Positions 1-9,635 are shown, numbered from the stretch's first letter. The stretch is DNA of 64,000 nt from Janthinobacterium sp. PAMC25594 (GCF_019443505.1 NZ_CP080377.1:4030001-4094000); one strand, 5' to 3'. The notes: a model not told the origin generated them from the sequence alone. Program-made: numbers and translations.

Positions 1-140
1 AGTTTCGTTCCCTGCCGCACGCGGCACAGGGCGCTCTGGAAGACGGGCACGCGGCGCAGGGTTTGCGCGCGGCGCGCCTCGATGGTGCCGTGCGCGATAC
101 GCAGCTCGCTCAGGGCCACCGTTTCCATGTCATCGGCCAT
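1..140 (-). CDS. Partial protein of unknown function, C-terminus outside window
   Basis: An open frame with no stop runs off the left edge, giving about 46 residues from an ATG that overlaps the 3' end of the upstream PEBP gene by 11 bases. A second in-frame ATG lies 12 bases further in and would give a 1-base gap instead. The visible N-terminus begins MADDMETVALSELRIAHGT and is rich in Arg and Ala. Tight coupling to the PEBP gene suggests co-transcription. It could be the N-terminal part of an AraC-type regulator, which often sits beside such genes, but too little is visible to assign a family. Confidence 0.5.
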   Translation of the reverse strand, partial: MADDMETVALSELRIAHGTIEARRAQTLRRVPVFQSALCRVRQGTK

Positions 141-675
141 ACAGTCCCGTCAGCTGTGCCTTGCCCAGCGCGTTGGCGTTGAGCATGTAGCCGAGCATGG
201 CGCCGCTGGCGTGCTGGTCCAGCGGCAGCTTGTCTGTTTTCAGCGCCCACACCGTGATCTCGTAGCGGTGCGGCTGGTCGCCCGGTGGCGGACAGGCGCC
301 GCCGTAGGCGCTATCGCCGTAATCGTTGCGTCCTTGCACGGCGCCCACTGGCAAGGTGGACGTTGTCGTCCCCGCAGGCAAGGAGGTGGTGCTGGTTGGC
401 AGATTGAACACGCTCCAGTGCCACCAGCCGCTGCCCGTGGGCGCGTCGGGATCGTACAGGGTGATGGCAAAGCTGCGCGTGCCGGCGGGAGCATTGCTCC
501 ACGACAATTGCGGCGCCAGATTACCTCCCGTGCAGCCGAAGCCCTGGAATACTTGCGCGCTCGCCAGGCTCTGGCCGGGAGCGATGTCGGTGCTGGTGAC
601 GGTGAAATCGGCCGCGTGGGCACCCAGGTGAAGGGCGAAACCCAGCGTGACGGCGAGGAGGCGGGAAGTGGTCAT
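130..675 (-). CDS. Exported PEBP-family (YbhB/YbcL) protein
   Basis: Encodes 181 residues of the phosphatidylethanolamine-binding/Raf-kinase-inhibitor-like family. A signal peptide with cleavage near AHA-AD (about residue 22) indicates a periplasmic protein. Family marks are the DPDAP segment (75-79), the GGACPPPGD segment (125-133) and the HRYEI motif after it, which together line the anion-binding pocket. The start was placed at the ATG preceded by AAGGAAAA; a longer frame adds a basic, low-complexity tail with no homology-like features. Bacterial members are small-ligand binders of unclear physiology. The family call is firm, the role is not known. Confidence 0.9.
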   Translation of the reverse strand: MTTSRLLAVTLGFALHLGAHAADFTVTSTDIAPGQSLASAQVFQGFGCTGGNLAPQLSWSNAPAGTRSFAITLYDPDAPTGSGWWHWSVFNLPTSTTSLPAGTTTSTLPVGAVQGRNDYGDSAYGGACPPPGDQPHRYEITVWALKTDKLPLDQHASGAMLGYMLNANALGKAQLTGLYGR

Positions 676-889
676 GGTTTTCCTTTCGATAAGTATAGGG
701 GAAAGTGTATGCCGTGCAAGCTGTACCCGCGATGCCGATGCGCTCGCTGATGGTGCTGAAACGCTCGTTTTCAGCCAGTACCAACGTTTCCATGAGCGTG
801 TTGTGCGGTTCTTCCCTTTCTTGATGCGCATGATTTTTACTGTGGGGCTTTCATGCTATCGTTCCGCAGCCCTGTTCCCCAAAGTTTCC

Positions 890-2047
890 ATGTCACAACG
901 CTCGATCAAGTACTTGCTCAGCAAACTGCACCTGTATGCGGGCCTGTGGTTTGGCGCCCTGTTCGTCCTCTTGGGCTTGACGGGTTCCGCCATCGCCTGG
1001 ATGCCGGAACTCGACGCGTATCTGAATCCGAATTTGTTGCAGGCGAGCACGCCCGCGCCCGGCCAGGTGTTCCAGGTGACGCCGCGCTCCGTGCAGGCGG
1101 TGGTGGATGCACTCACGGCCGACCCCGCCTACGGCAAGCCGGCCCAGCTCAATCCGCCCGCCGATGCGCGCGACGTGTACGTGGCCTCGTATCGCCAGGC
1201 CGGCAAGCCGTCCCCGTTCAGTCAGGCCATCGTGCGCCAGGTGATGGTCGACCCCTACACCCTGCAAGTCAAAGGCGAGCGTGACTGGGGGCGTTTCGGC
1301 TTCACGCGTCCGCTATTGATGTCGGGCATGTTTCATTTGCACCGCTATGTATTGTCGGGCGACGCGGGCAAGACCATCACGGGCATTTCCGGCGTGATGC
1401 TGCTGATGATGGCGCTGAGCGGCATCTATCTGTGGTGGCCGCGCCTGCAGTGGATGGCGATCAAGCGCGCGCTGACCGTGTCGCATGGTGGCTCCTGGCC
1501 CCGTTTTTATTACACGTTTCACAAGGCGGCGGGCTTCTTTGCCGCGCCCGTGCTGGCCGTGATCGCCTTTTCCGGCATCTATTTCAATTTGCCGCAATTG
1601 ATCGTGCCGCTGGTGGAGCTCGTGTCGACGGTGCCGGAGACGGCAAAATTGAAAAATGTGGCCCAGGACGGCGCCCTGCTTGATGCGGGCCAGGCGATGG
1701 CTGCCGCGCAACTGCTGTATCCGCAGGCGCGCGTGTCGCGCATCGTGCTGCCGGCCAGGAAGGACCAGCCGTATGACGTGCGCGTGCGCCAGCCTGGCGA
1801 AATCGCCCACGGCGACGGCGCCACGCGCATCACCCTCGACGCGCGCAGCGGCTTGCCCCTGCGCATCCGCGATCCGCTCATGGCCTCGTATGGCGAGCGC
1901 TTCCTGGGCTGGCAATTTCCCCTGCATTCGGGCCAGGCGTTCGGCGTGGCCGGGCGCGCCTTTATTACGGTATTTGGCTTGATGCCGCTGCTGTTCCTGT
2001 TGACGGGCAGTTTGGTGTGGTGGAAACGGCGGCGCGGCCGGAAATAG
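890..2047 (+). CDS. PepSY-associated transmembrane protein
   Basis: 385 residues. An N-terminal membrane helix (about 17-38) follows the KLHLYAGLWFG motif typical of PepSY-TM proteins. Further helices lie at about 163-184, 213-235 and 359-380, and the C-terminus is basic (WWKRRRGRK) and presumably cytoplasmic. Periplasmic PepSY-like segments lie between helices 1-2 and 3-4. Relatives are usually linked with siderophore uptake or membrane flavin/iron reduction, but no TonB receptor gene is adjacent here, so a role in iron reduction is only inference. The start at MSQRSIKYLLSK was chosen because upstream in-frame sequence does not resemble the family. Confidence 0.85.
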   Translation: MSQRSIKYLLSKLHLYAGLWFGALFVLLGLTGSAIAWMPELDAYLNPNLLQASTPAPGQVFQVTPRSVQAVVDALTADPAYGKPAQLNPPADARDVYVASYRQAGKPSPFSQAIVRQVMVDPYTLQVKGERDWGRFGFTRPLLMSGMFHLHRYVLSGDAGKTITGISGVMLLMMALSGIYLWWPRLQWMAIKRALTVSHGGSWPRFYYTFHKAAGFFAAPVLAVIAFSGIYFNLPQLIVPLVELVSTVPETAKLKNVAQDGALLDAGQAMAAAQLLYPQARVSRIVLPARKDQPYDVRVRQPGEIAHGDGATRITLDARSGLPLRIRDPLMASYGERFLGWQFPLHSGQAFGVAGRAFITVFGLMPLLFLLTGSLVWWKRRRGRK

Positions 2048-2137
2048 GCGGCCGTCAAACCGATGCGGGGAAAGTTGCTATCATCATAGTATTTTCCGGC
2101 GTATCCCCTGTCCGGATTCACCCGCACAAGGACCAGC

Positions 2138-2560
2138 ATGAGCAATCCCGACATCACCGTAGCAATGTTGAATGAGCGCGGCACCGGCCGCTTGCCCGGC
2201 CACCTGGGCATCGTCATCACGGCCGTGGGCGACGGCCAGCTGACGGCGGAATTGCCCGTGCTGCCACATCTGCTGGCGCCGAACGGCTATCTGCACGCGG
2301 GCAGCGTCGTGACCCTGGCCGACACGGCGTCCGGCTATGGCTGCATCGTCAACCTGCCCGAAGGCGCGAACAACTTCACCACCATCGAGTTGAAATCGAA
2401 CCACCTGGGCACGGTCCGCGAAGGCACGCTCACCTGCACGGCCAAGGTCGAGCACAAGGGCCGCAACACGCAAGTGTGGGATGCCGTGGTGAAAAACAAG
2501 GAAACGGGCAAGACGATTGCCCTGTTTCGTTGCACGCAGATGATTCTGTATCCGAAATAG
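2138..2560 (+). CDS. PaaI-family hotdog thioesterase
   Basis: 140 residues, the usual size of a single hotdog-fold acyl-CoA thioesterase. The helix carrying LHAGSVVTLADTASGYG (about 52-68) has the HAG...ADT pattern of PaaI-type enzymes, with Asp62 as the probable catalytic acid. The family hydrolyses aromatic or medium-chain acyl-CoA thioesters in the cytoplasm; the substrate here cannot be read from sequence. AAGGA lies a few bases before the ATG. The gene is monocistronic and ends against an inverted repeat that separates it from the convergent anti-sigma gene. Confidence 0.9.
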   Translation: MSNPDITVAMLNERGTGRLPGHLGIVITAVGDGQLTAELPVLPHLLAPNGYLHAGSVVTLADTASGYGCIVNLPEGANNFTTIELKSNHLGTVREGTLTCTAKVEHKGRNTQVWDAVVKNKETGKTIALFRCTQMILYPK

Positions 2561-2564
2561 GCCG

Positions 2565-2601
2565 GTAGGTCGGGTTAGCAGCAGCGCTGCGTAACCCGAC
2601 A
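2565..2601. repeat. REP-like inverted repeat (GTAGGTCGGGTTAGC family)
   Basis: Arms GTAGGTCGGGTTAGC and GCGTAACCCGACA flank a short GC-rich loop. The element fills the 46-base gap between two convergent genes and can form a stable hairpin on either transcript. Related copies occur at 10580, 10641, 14636, 14690 and 47463. Confidence 0.8.
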
Positions 2602-2606
2602 TTTCC

Positions 2607-3302
2607 TTATAGCCTGACCCAGTTACCTTTATACAAACCGGGCCCCGTCGGTCCGTTCGGATTCGGCGAACCGCCTTTCGGTTCCAGGGTGACGGCCAGC
2701 AAGGCCACGTCGTTGCCGATGGCGCGCTGCGACAGGGCCAGTGTCACGTTGCCCTTGTCGGCCAGTAAACCCAGGGAACGCGGGTTGCCGCTCTTCGGCA
2801 CGGCCCACAGTTCCAGGTCGCGATCGGCAGGCACGGGCGCGTTGCCCACCATGCGCACCTCGAGCGCGCCGTGGCGGCTGTCGGCCGTCAGCAGCAGGGC
2901 CGTTTGCGCTTTCTCGTCCGTCAGGCTGGCGACATAGCTGATCTGCGGCGCGTCCATCACGCGCGTGGCCACGACGATCACCAGTAGCGCGGCGATGGCG
3001 CTCGACGCCATGCCCAGGCCACGCCAGAACGACAGCGAATCGCGCCACAGTGACCGGCCCCTCTGCGGCGCCAGGTGCAGGCGCTGCTCGATCTGCTGCC
3101 ACACGCGCTTGGGCGGCGCCACGGGCGTGGCGAATTCCGCCATCGGTTCCAAACGCTGGCGCCATTCGGCCGTGATATTGCGCAAATCGGCGTCGTTGTG
3201 CAGCCAGCCTTCGAAACGCCGCCGCGCGCCCCCTTTCAGGGTGCCCAGCACGTATTCGGACGCCAGTTTCTGACGCAGCGCGTCATTGCCGCGGATATTC
3301 AT
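2607..3302 (-). CDS. Anti-sigma factor, RskA-like
   Basis: 231 residues with a cytoplasmic N-terminal domain containing the EYVLGTL motif of anti-sigma-K proteins, one membrane helix at about 98-116, and a periplasmic C-terminal domain with the ELWAVPKSG-type beta segment of the RskA family. No HxxxCxxC zinc motif is present, so it is not a ChrR/RsrA-type zinc anti-sigma. Its ATG overlaps the stop of the sigma gene (ATGA), indicating translational coupling. It is inferred to hold the adjacent sigma factor at the membrane until an envelope or redox signal arrives. Confidence 0.88.
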   Translation of the reverse strand: MNIRGNDALRQKLASEYVLGTLKGGARRRFEGWLHNDADLRNITAEWRQRLEPMAEFATPVAPPKRVWQQIEQRLHLAPQRGRSLWRDSLSFWRGLGMASSAIAALLVIVVATRVMDAPQISYVASLTDEKAQTALLLTADSRHGALEVRMVGNAPVPADRDLELWAVPKSGNPRSLGLLADKGNVTLALSQRAIGNDVALLAVTLEPKGGSPNPNGPTGPGLYKGNWVRL

Positions 3303-3886
3303 GATGCCTCCCGTTTCTCCAGGCACGTGCGCAGCCGTTCCAGGCTGCGGCGTATCCACGTCTTCACGGTGCCGATCGGCAGCGACATCTGCTGCGCCAC
3401 TTCGCTGTGCGACAGGTCGTGATAGAACGCCAGGGCCACCACCTGCCGGTGCAGCCCTTCCAGGGCCGACATGCAAAACGCCAGCGCCTTGGCGTCACCG
3501 CTCAGTTGCAGTGATTCAATCGGCGTGGCCTGGGGATCCCGCAGTGCATTCATGACTTCGCTATCAAACTGTTCGGCATCGATTTCCACGGTATCGTCGC
3601 TGCGCCGCAGCACATCGAACGCCTTGTTGCGCACGATGGTGGCCATCCAGGTCATTGGCGCGGCCAGATGGCTCTGGTAGGTGGCGGCATTGTTCCAGAT
3701 GGCGACGAAACCCTCTTGCAAGGCTTCTTCAGCGAGCTCTTGCTTATGCAATATACGCAGCGCGAAGCCAAACAGTTTCGATGATGTGCAGTTATATAGC
3801 TGACGGAACGCGATGGCGTCCTTGTTGCCGGCGGCAAGCAGCCAGGCTTTCAGTTGTTGCGGGTCGGGTGGAGCGGCTAGGGGCAC
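3299..3886 (-). CDS. ECF RNA polymerase sigma factor, SigK-like
   Basis: 195 residues with sigma region 2 (about 25-90, including LYNCTSSKLFGFALRIL and WMATIVRNKAFDVLRR) and region 4 (about 135-190, with the SHSEVAQQMSLPIGTVKTWIRR helix-turn-helix). No region 3 is present, as expected for the ECF group. It is the first gene of a two-gene unit with the membrane anti-sigma factor. A thioredoxin-like gene follows further upstream on the same strand and could be part of the same stress response, but no shared promoter was identified. Confidence 0.92.
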   Translation of the reverse strand: MPLAAPPDPQQLKAWLLAAGNKDAIAFRQLYNCTSSKLFGFALRILHKQELAEEALQEGFVAIWNNAATYQSHLAAPMTWMATIVRNKAFDVLRRSDDTVEIDAEQFDSEVMNALRDPQATPIESLQLSGDAKALAFCMSALEGLHRQVVALAFYHDLSHSEVAQQMSLPIGTVKTWIRRSLERLRTCLEKREAS

Positions 3887-3987
3887 GGCTGGCCTTCACA
3901 AGGTGAATCGGATCACGCCTGGGAAGGTTATAACAGTATGGCAACACTTGGCAACAAGGTTTTGTCGCGTGTGCGATGGCCGCGCAA

Positions 3988-4509
3988 TTAGCCGGCGATC
4001 GCAGATTCGAGCAGCTTGTGCAGTTCGGCGAATTCCGGCTTGCCCACGTAGCGCTTGAGGATCTTGCCCTGCTTGTCGAGCACGAAGGTGGTGGGGGTGA
4101 GGGCCACGTCGCCATAGGCCTTGGCCGCTTCGCCCGTCACGTCGAGCGCCACCTTGAACGGCAGCTGGCGCGTTTCGGCGAAGTTCAGCACATAGTTGGC
4201 CGGATCGTATTTCATGGCCACGGCCACAAATTCCAGTCCCTGCCCCTTGTACTTGTTGTAGGTGTCGATCATCTCCGGCATTTCCGCCACGCAGGTGGTG
4301 CACGAGGTGGCCCAGAAATTGACCATCACCACCTTGCCGCGCAGGCTGTTTGACGTGATTTTCTCGCCATGGATGCCGTGGAAGGTCACGTCCGGCGCGC
4401 TTTGCTTGTCATTCAGCGACAGATAGCCGGCTGTCGCCACGCCTGCCACGAAGACGGCGATGAGGGCTGGCTTGATCCAGGACTTGCTTGCGGAGGGCGA
4501 AGTTGACAT
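3988..4509 (-). CDS. TlpA/ResA-type membrane-anchored thioredoxin-like protein
   Basis: 173 residues. An uncleaved signal anchor (about 12-30) places the thioredoxin fold in the periplasm. The active site reads WATSCTTCVAEMP, giving Cys70 and Cys73 in a CTTC motif, and a cis-proline segment (LTPTTF) lies near residue 137. The CTTC dipeptide differs from the CEPC or CGPC of classical TlpA/thioredoxin and may shift its redox potential. The family reduces periplasmic disulfides, for example in cytochrome maturation, or acts as a peroxiredoxin-like thiol protein; the partner is unknown. Confidence 0.88.
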   Translation of the reverse strand: MSTSPSASKSWIKPALIAVFVAGVATAGYLSLNDKQSAPDVTFHGIHGEKITSNSLRGKVVMVNFWATSCTTCVAEMPEMIDTYNKYKGQGLEFVAVAMKYDPANYVLNFAETRQLPFKVALDVTGEAAKAYGDVALTPTTFVLDKQGKILKRYVGKPEFAELHKLLESAIAG

Positions 4510-4596
4510 GGCGAAGTTTCACTAATGTAGAGCAACGATGCGGCCATTATAGTCGCATCATCACTCAGGCGCCGTAGGCCGGATGGGGGAGAACGC

Positions 4597-5929
<1,333 letters not shown>

Positions 5930-6289
5930 TTACATATCGAGGATGTTCCGCAGCCAGCTGATGCGCCCGCCATCGATGGCCAGCGCGTCGAAGCGGCACG
6001 GCGGCAAAGTCTTTTGCCCCTGCAGCCAGGTGTGCGCGGCCACCACCATGCGCCGCTGCTTGGCTGGCGTGATGCTGGCCAGGGCGCCGCCGTAGGCTGC
6101 ACTGCTGCGTAGCCGCACTTCGACGAAAACGATGCAGGCGCCATCGCGCATGATCAGGTCCAGCTCGCCGCCCTTGCACAGGTAATTGCGTTGCAGTAGC
6201 ACCAGGCCTTGCAGCAGCAGATACGCGAGCGCATCGTCTTCTCCCTGCCGTCCCCGTTCCCGTTTGTTCCAGAAAGCGAAGGGCGGCAT
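5930..6289 (-). CDS. yraN: YraN/UPF0102 nuclease-like protein
   Basis: 119 residues, the usual size of the UPF0102 family, which has a restriction-endonuclease-like fold. The conserved marks are RGRQGEDDALAYL (about 12-24), GELDLIMRD (41-49) and FVEVRLR (55-61), corresponding to the E...D...ExK-like metal site, although the last motif reads EVR rather than EVK. The function is not established; links with chromosome processing have been proposed. It lies 11 bases downstream of the lpoA-like gene and is probably co-transcribed with it. Confidence 0.9.
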   Translation of the reverse strand: MPPFAFWNKRERGRQGEDDALAYLLLQGLVLLQRNYLCKGGELDLIMRDGACIVFVEVRLRSSAAYGGALASITPAKQRRMVVAAHTWLQGQKTLPPCRFDALAIDGGRISWLRNILDM

Positions 6290-6300
6290 GGCGCATGTCC

Positions 6301-7656
6301 TTACTGTACCGGTGGCGTGGCCGGCGCGGCCGGCGGCCAGGTGCCTAGCACGCCCTGCTGGTAGGTGGCGGCTTGTTCCGTGCGTTCGAACACGCTTTGA
6401 TCATCGTCAAAGCGTACAGCCAGACGGCCCGTCACGCCATCGAGCGTGAACGGCGTGTTCGGGCGCAGCGCCACTTCGCGCGCCACGCGGAAGGCATCGA
6501 TGCCCAGCGCATACAGGCGTTCCATGTCGGCCGTCAGGCGGCGTTCGGCAGGCTGCGGCGGCTGTGGATACACCATCACTTGCGGATGGTCGCGCTGCAC
6601 TTGCCATGGCAAATCCAGCAGCCGCGCGCCGTCGAGCTCGGGGCCGCTGGCGCCGCGCCCGGCGCCGGGATTCAAGGACGAGGTGCCATACAGGGGCAGA
6701 TCGCTGCCGATGGCCACGCGCAGCTGGCGCGCCTGGTCGGCGTCGAGCGCGACAAACAGCAGGCCCGGCGGCGTCGCGGCCAGGCGTGCGCGCAGCTGCA
6801 CCAGTTCCGCATCGCTCAGGTAGCCGTTCGTGGCCGTCAAGTCCATCGCATCGACCTTGCCGCCCTGGCGCAGCCATTCCTGCTTGAAGGCGGCGCTGAT
6901 GCGGCGCTGCGAAGGCGAACCGGCCGACAGGATCAGCGCGCTGGCGCCCGGCTGTTCGCTGGCGGCCCAGGCAGCGACCTGGCGCGCTTCCGCCTCGATC
7001 GACAGGCCCATCACCAGCAGCTTGGCCGGCAGGCGCGCCTCGCCGCGGTTGTCCGGGTGGTTCAGGGCGATCGTCGGCTTACGCACCAGATCGCTATTCG
7101 CCACGGCCGTCACGGCCGAGCGCGACAAAGGCCCCACGACGACGTCCTGTTCCTCTTGCGCTTGCGCAAACTTGTTCAGGATATCCGTGCTGCCGTCGCC
7201 CGTGTCGATCACCGTCACTTCGAAGCCGCTGCGGTCGCGCTCATACGCGGCCATGAAACCGGTGCGCAGCAATTCGGCGGCCGGGCCCAGGGAGGCCGAG
7301 CGCAGCGGCAGCAGCAGGCCGATGTGGTGGACCTTGCCATCGGACGGCGCCGGCGCCGTGGCGGCCGGCATGTCTTGCGGCGTGCCCGTCGCCGGCTTGG
7401 TGGTGATGGGCGGCAGCGGTGCGCCGTTGCCGTCGTACGCGGTAATATCGGGCACGGCCACGGCAAACGTCACCGGTTCGGGCGCGGGCGGTTTCGGCGG
7501 CACGGGCGGCGGCAGCGGCTTCGGTGGCGGTAGCGCCCTTGTGTTAGATTCAATAGGCGCGCACAATTGCCCGGGCGCGTCGCAAGGCGTGCTGCAAGCG
7601 CTCAGCATGCCGGTCGCGGCACAAACAAGCAGTAACTTCACACTATTAGCAAGCAT
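6301..7656 (-). CDS. lpoA: LpoA-like penicillin-binding protein activator lipoprotein
   Basis: 451 residues. The lipoprotein signal ends at LSAC (Cys21) and is followed by a Pro-rich linker (about 40-110) that could span the periplasm. The remaining 330 residues form a type-1 periplasmic-binding fold (HIGLLLPLRSASLGPAAELLR), as in the C-terminal domain of LpoA. In enterobacteria LpoA stimulates PBP1a peptidoglycan transpeptidation from the outer membrane. The N-terminal TPR domain of E. coli LpoA is missing, which is usual in betaproteobacteria. GGAGG precedes the ATG. The rsmI-divergent, yraN-downstream position is conserved. Confidence 0.85.
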   Translation of the reverse strand: MLANSVKLLLVCAATGMLSACSTPCDAPGQLCAPIESNTRALPPPKPLPPPVPPKPPAPEPVTFAVAVPDITAYDGNGAPLPPITTKPATGTPQDMPAATAPAPSDGKVHHIGLLLPLRSASLGPAAELLRTGFMAAYERDRSGFEVTVIDTGDGSTDILNKFAQAQEEQDVVVGPLSRSAVTAVANSDLVRKPTIALNHPDNRGEARLPAKLLVMGLSIEAEARQVAAWAASEQPGASALILSAGSPSQRRISAAFKQEWLRQGGKVDAMDLTATNGYLSDAELVQLRARLAATPPGLLFVALDADQARQLRVAIGSDLPLYGTSSLNPGAGRGASGPELDGARLLDLPWQVQRDHPQVMVYPQPPQPAERRLTADMERLYALGIDAFRVAREVALRPNTPFTLDGVTGRLAVRFDDDQSVFERTEQAATYQQGVLGTWPPAAPATPPVQ

Positions 7657-7668
7657 TCAACCTCCAAA

Positions 7669-8577
7669 ATGACCGTACAAGAAATCAGTTCCATCGCCAG
7701 CCTGCCCATCATGACAGAGGCGGCGCATCAGGTCTATCCTATCGCAACATTGTATATAGTGGCCACGCCGATCGGCAATGTGACCGACATCAGCCTGCGC
7801 GCGCTGCATTTGCTGAGCATTGCCGACGCCGTCGCCTGTGAAGATACGCGCAACACGGCGCACCTGCTGACGCGCTTCGGCCTGAACAAGCCATTGATTG
7901 CGGCGCATCAACATAATGAGCGCGAGGTGGCGCAAACGCTGATTGCCCGTCTGCACGCGGGCGAGCGCATCGCCCTCGTCTCGGACGCGGGCACGCCGGC
8001 CGTCTCTGACCCGGGCGCGCGCATCGTCGACGCCGTGCGCGCGGCCGGCTTGCGCGTGTTGCCCCTGCCCGGCCCGTCGGCGGCGATCACGGCCATTTCC
8101 GCCAGCGGCCTGTTGAATGACCAGTTTTACTTTGTCGGCTTCCTGCCGGCGAAGGCCAAGCAGCGCGAAAACATCTTGCACAGCCTGCGCGGCGTGACGG
8201 CGACGATGGTGTTCTATGAGGCGCCGCACCGCATCCTCGATTGCGCCACGGCCCTGGTGGAAGCGTTCGAGCCCACGCGCCAGGTGGTGTTTGCGCGCGA
8301 ACTGACGAAAATGTTCGAGGAAATCCACCGCTGTCCCCTGTCCGAAGCGGAAAGCTGGATCCGCGCCGACGCGCACCGCGAAAAGGGAGAGTTCGTCGTC
8401 CTGCTGGAAGGCGCGACCGAAGCGCAGGACGCGGAAGACGTGGAAGCGGAACGCATCCTCAACATCCTGCTGGCCGAATGCAGCGTCAAGCAGGCGGCGA
8501 ATCTGACGGCGCAAATCACGGGCCGCAAGAAAAACGCCCTGTATGAACGGGCGTTGCAGTTGAAGGGGCAGGAATAA
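7669..8577 (+). CDS. rsmI: 16S rRNA (cytidine(1402)-2'-O)-methyltransferase
   Basis: 302 residues of the tetrapyrrole-methylase-like family. Motifs: LYIVATPIGNVTDIS near the N-terminus, CEDTRNTAHLL, LVSDAGTPAVSDPG, and LPGPSAAITA in the SAM-binding region; ARELTKMFEEI follows. It 2'-O-methylates C1402 of 16S rRNA in the ribosomal P site. The start is uncertain: the ATG at 7669 lies only 12 bases from the divergent lpoA start, whereas an internal ATG at 7711 would give an N-terminus closer to E. coli RsmI and leave room for promoters. No clear ribosome-binding site decides between them. Confidence 0.92.
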   Translation: MTVQEISSIASLPIMTEAAHQVYPIATLYIVATPIGNVTDISLRALHLLSIADAVACEDTRNTAHLLTRFGLNKPLIAAHQHNEREVAQTLIARLHAGERIALVSDAGTPAVSDPGARIVDAVRAAGLRVLPLPGPSAAITAISASGLLNDQFYFVGFLPAKAKQRENILHSLRGVTATMVFYEAPHRILDCATALVEAFEPTRQVVFARELTKMFEEIHRCPLSEAESWIRADAHREKGEFVVLLEGATEAQDAEDVEAERILNILLAECSVKQAANLTAQITGRKKNALYERALQLKGQE

Positions 8578-8582
8578 GGCGA

Positions 8583-9023
8583 TCAGGACGGCGGCCGGAC
8601 ATCGAGTGCACTTGCCGCCGCGAGCAACTGTTCCACATGCTCGATCAACTCGTCGACAAAGCCCTGTGTGACATCGAGATCGCCCTCGTATTCCGCCAGA
8701 TTGCGCTTCCGGTGCGCCTGGTTGAATAGCAGCCACTGCTGCGGCGTAAAATTCAGCGTGTGTTCCAGACTCTGAAAGACGAGATAGCGGTTGTCGCTGC
8801 GATAACCATGTTGACGCAGCGCAGACAGGGCAGCCGCATGCGCGGCGTTATACGCCAGGTCGAAGCGGCTTTCCAGCGATAGTATCACCTGCCTGGCATC
8901 GCGCAGGCGCACGGTGGCCGAGCGCAGCAAGCCGGCTCGTTCGCGTGCGTCGGGTGGCTCAGCCTTGAGCTGGCCGATGCGCGCCAGGTTCGCCAGCGCC
9001 TGCGAGGTTGATGAGTTCATCAT
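8583..9023 (-). CDS. HEPN-domain protein, partner of MNT nucleotidyltransferase
   Basis: About 146 residues, nearly all helical, with the HEPN-type C-terminal helix HRKRNLAEYEGD (104-115). HEPN toxins of the HepT type carry R-x4-H-x-Y; here Arg105 and Tyr112 fit, but the His position is Ala110. The gene overlaps the upstream nucleotidyltransferase gene by 65 bases in another frame, so translation is probably coupled. In known pairs the HEPN protein is a toxin or RNase that the MNT partner inactivates by AMPylating the Tyr. The start at MMNSSTSQ is a choice; MNSSTSQ or an upstream extension is possible. Confidence 0.8.
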   Translation of the reverse strand: MMNSSTSQALANLARIGQLKAEPPDARERAGLLRSATVRLRDARQVILSLESRFDLAYNAAHAAALSALRQHGYRSDNRYLVFQSLEHTLNFTPQQWLLFNQAHRKRNLAEYEGDLDVTQGFVDELIEHVEQLLAAASALDVRPPS

Positions 9024-9591
9024 CGGCCCCTTTGACAAAAATCTTGGGTTGTTCGAGGATGCGCCCAACGAACGACTTGCCCTCGTCTATTCTTTGCCGC
9101 CATTCTTCTGGCGTGTACAAGGTCGGGTTGATGCTGCGCCCCAGCTGCTGTTGCGCTGGCTGCAAGGCCGTCAGCAACTGGGCGTTTGATGTCATGCCGC
9201 CGATGACCATCAGGTCGATGTCGCTGTGCGCCTGTTCCGTGCCCTTGGCCATCGAACCGTACACAAACGCCAGGTCGATTTCCTGCCAATACGGTTGCAG
9301 GGCCACGCGCAGCACATCGGCGACGCCAAAGGTTTTCAGCACGATGCTGCGCAGCTCGTCGAAGATCGGCGCATCATGATTTGCCTGGTAATGCTTCTGG
9401 TTGCCCACTTTTTTGACGGTCACCAGGGCCGATTTCACCAGCTTGGCCAGTTCGCGTTGCACGGCGCCCGAACCGATGGCCGCGAAGGCGATGATTTCAT
9501 TTGCATAGAAAGACCGTTGCGCCTGGCCAAAGAGCAAAGCCAGCACGCGTTGCTGTGTCTTGGAAAATAATGTATCTGCGAAAGTACCCAT
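8959..9591 (-). CDS. Winged-helix/MNT nucleotidyltransferase (antitoxin-like)
   Basis: 210 residues. The N-terminal half (about 5-70) is a winged helix-turn-helix (TQQRVLALLFGQAQRSFY; GSGAVQRELAKLVKSALV), and residues 105-200 form a minimal nucleotidyltransferase domain. The G-S-x10-D-x-D motif is complete (Gly112, Ser113, Asp124, Asp126). Such proteins pair with HEPN partners and modify them with AMP; the winged helix suggests autoregulation. The chosen ATG sits inside a double palindrome and has no clear ribosome-binding site. An ATG at 9636 that overlaps the stop of the upstream gene would add 15 residues encoded by the palindromes. Confidence 0.82.
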   Translation of the reverse strand: MGTFADTLFSKTQQRVLALLFGQAQRSFYANEIIAFAAIGSGAVQRELAKLVKSALVTVKKVGNQKHYQANHDAPIFDELRSIVLKTFGVADVLRVALQPYWQEIDLAFVYGSMAKGTEQAHSDIDLMVIGGMTSNAQLLTALQPAQQQLGRSINPTLYTPEEWRQRIDEGKSFVGRILEQPKIFVKGADDELINLAGAGEPGAHRPAQG

Positions 9592-9620
9592 ATTGGGTAT
9601 GTTAGTACCCAATATGGGTA
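9585..9620. promoter_or_regulatory. Double-palindrome operator over the MNT start
   Basis: Two 15-base sites, TACCCATATTGGGTA and its reverse complement, lie 21 bases apart centre to centre (two helical turns). Each is itself a dyad, TACCCA-N3-TGGGTA, so four half-sites are present. The right position for an autorepressor is inferred from the overlap with the start codon of the winged-helix protein. Confidence 0.75.
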
Positions 9621-9635
9621 TAGTCAAGCAGCCCA

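Noticed and set aside
2084..2602. 172-residue minus-strand frame over the thioesterase gene
   Set aside because: Shadow of the clear hotdog thioesterase on the plus strand; it also runs through the REP-like repeat.
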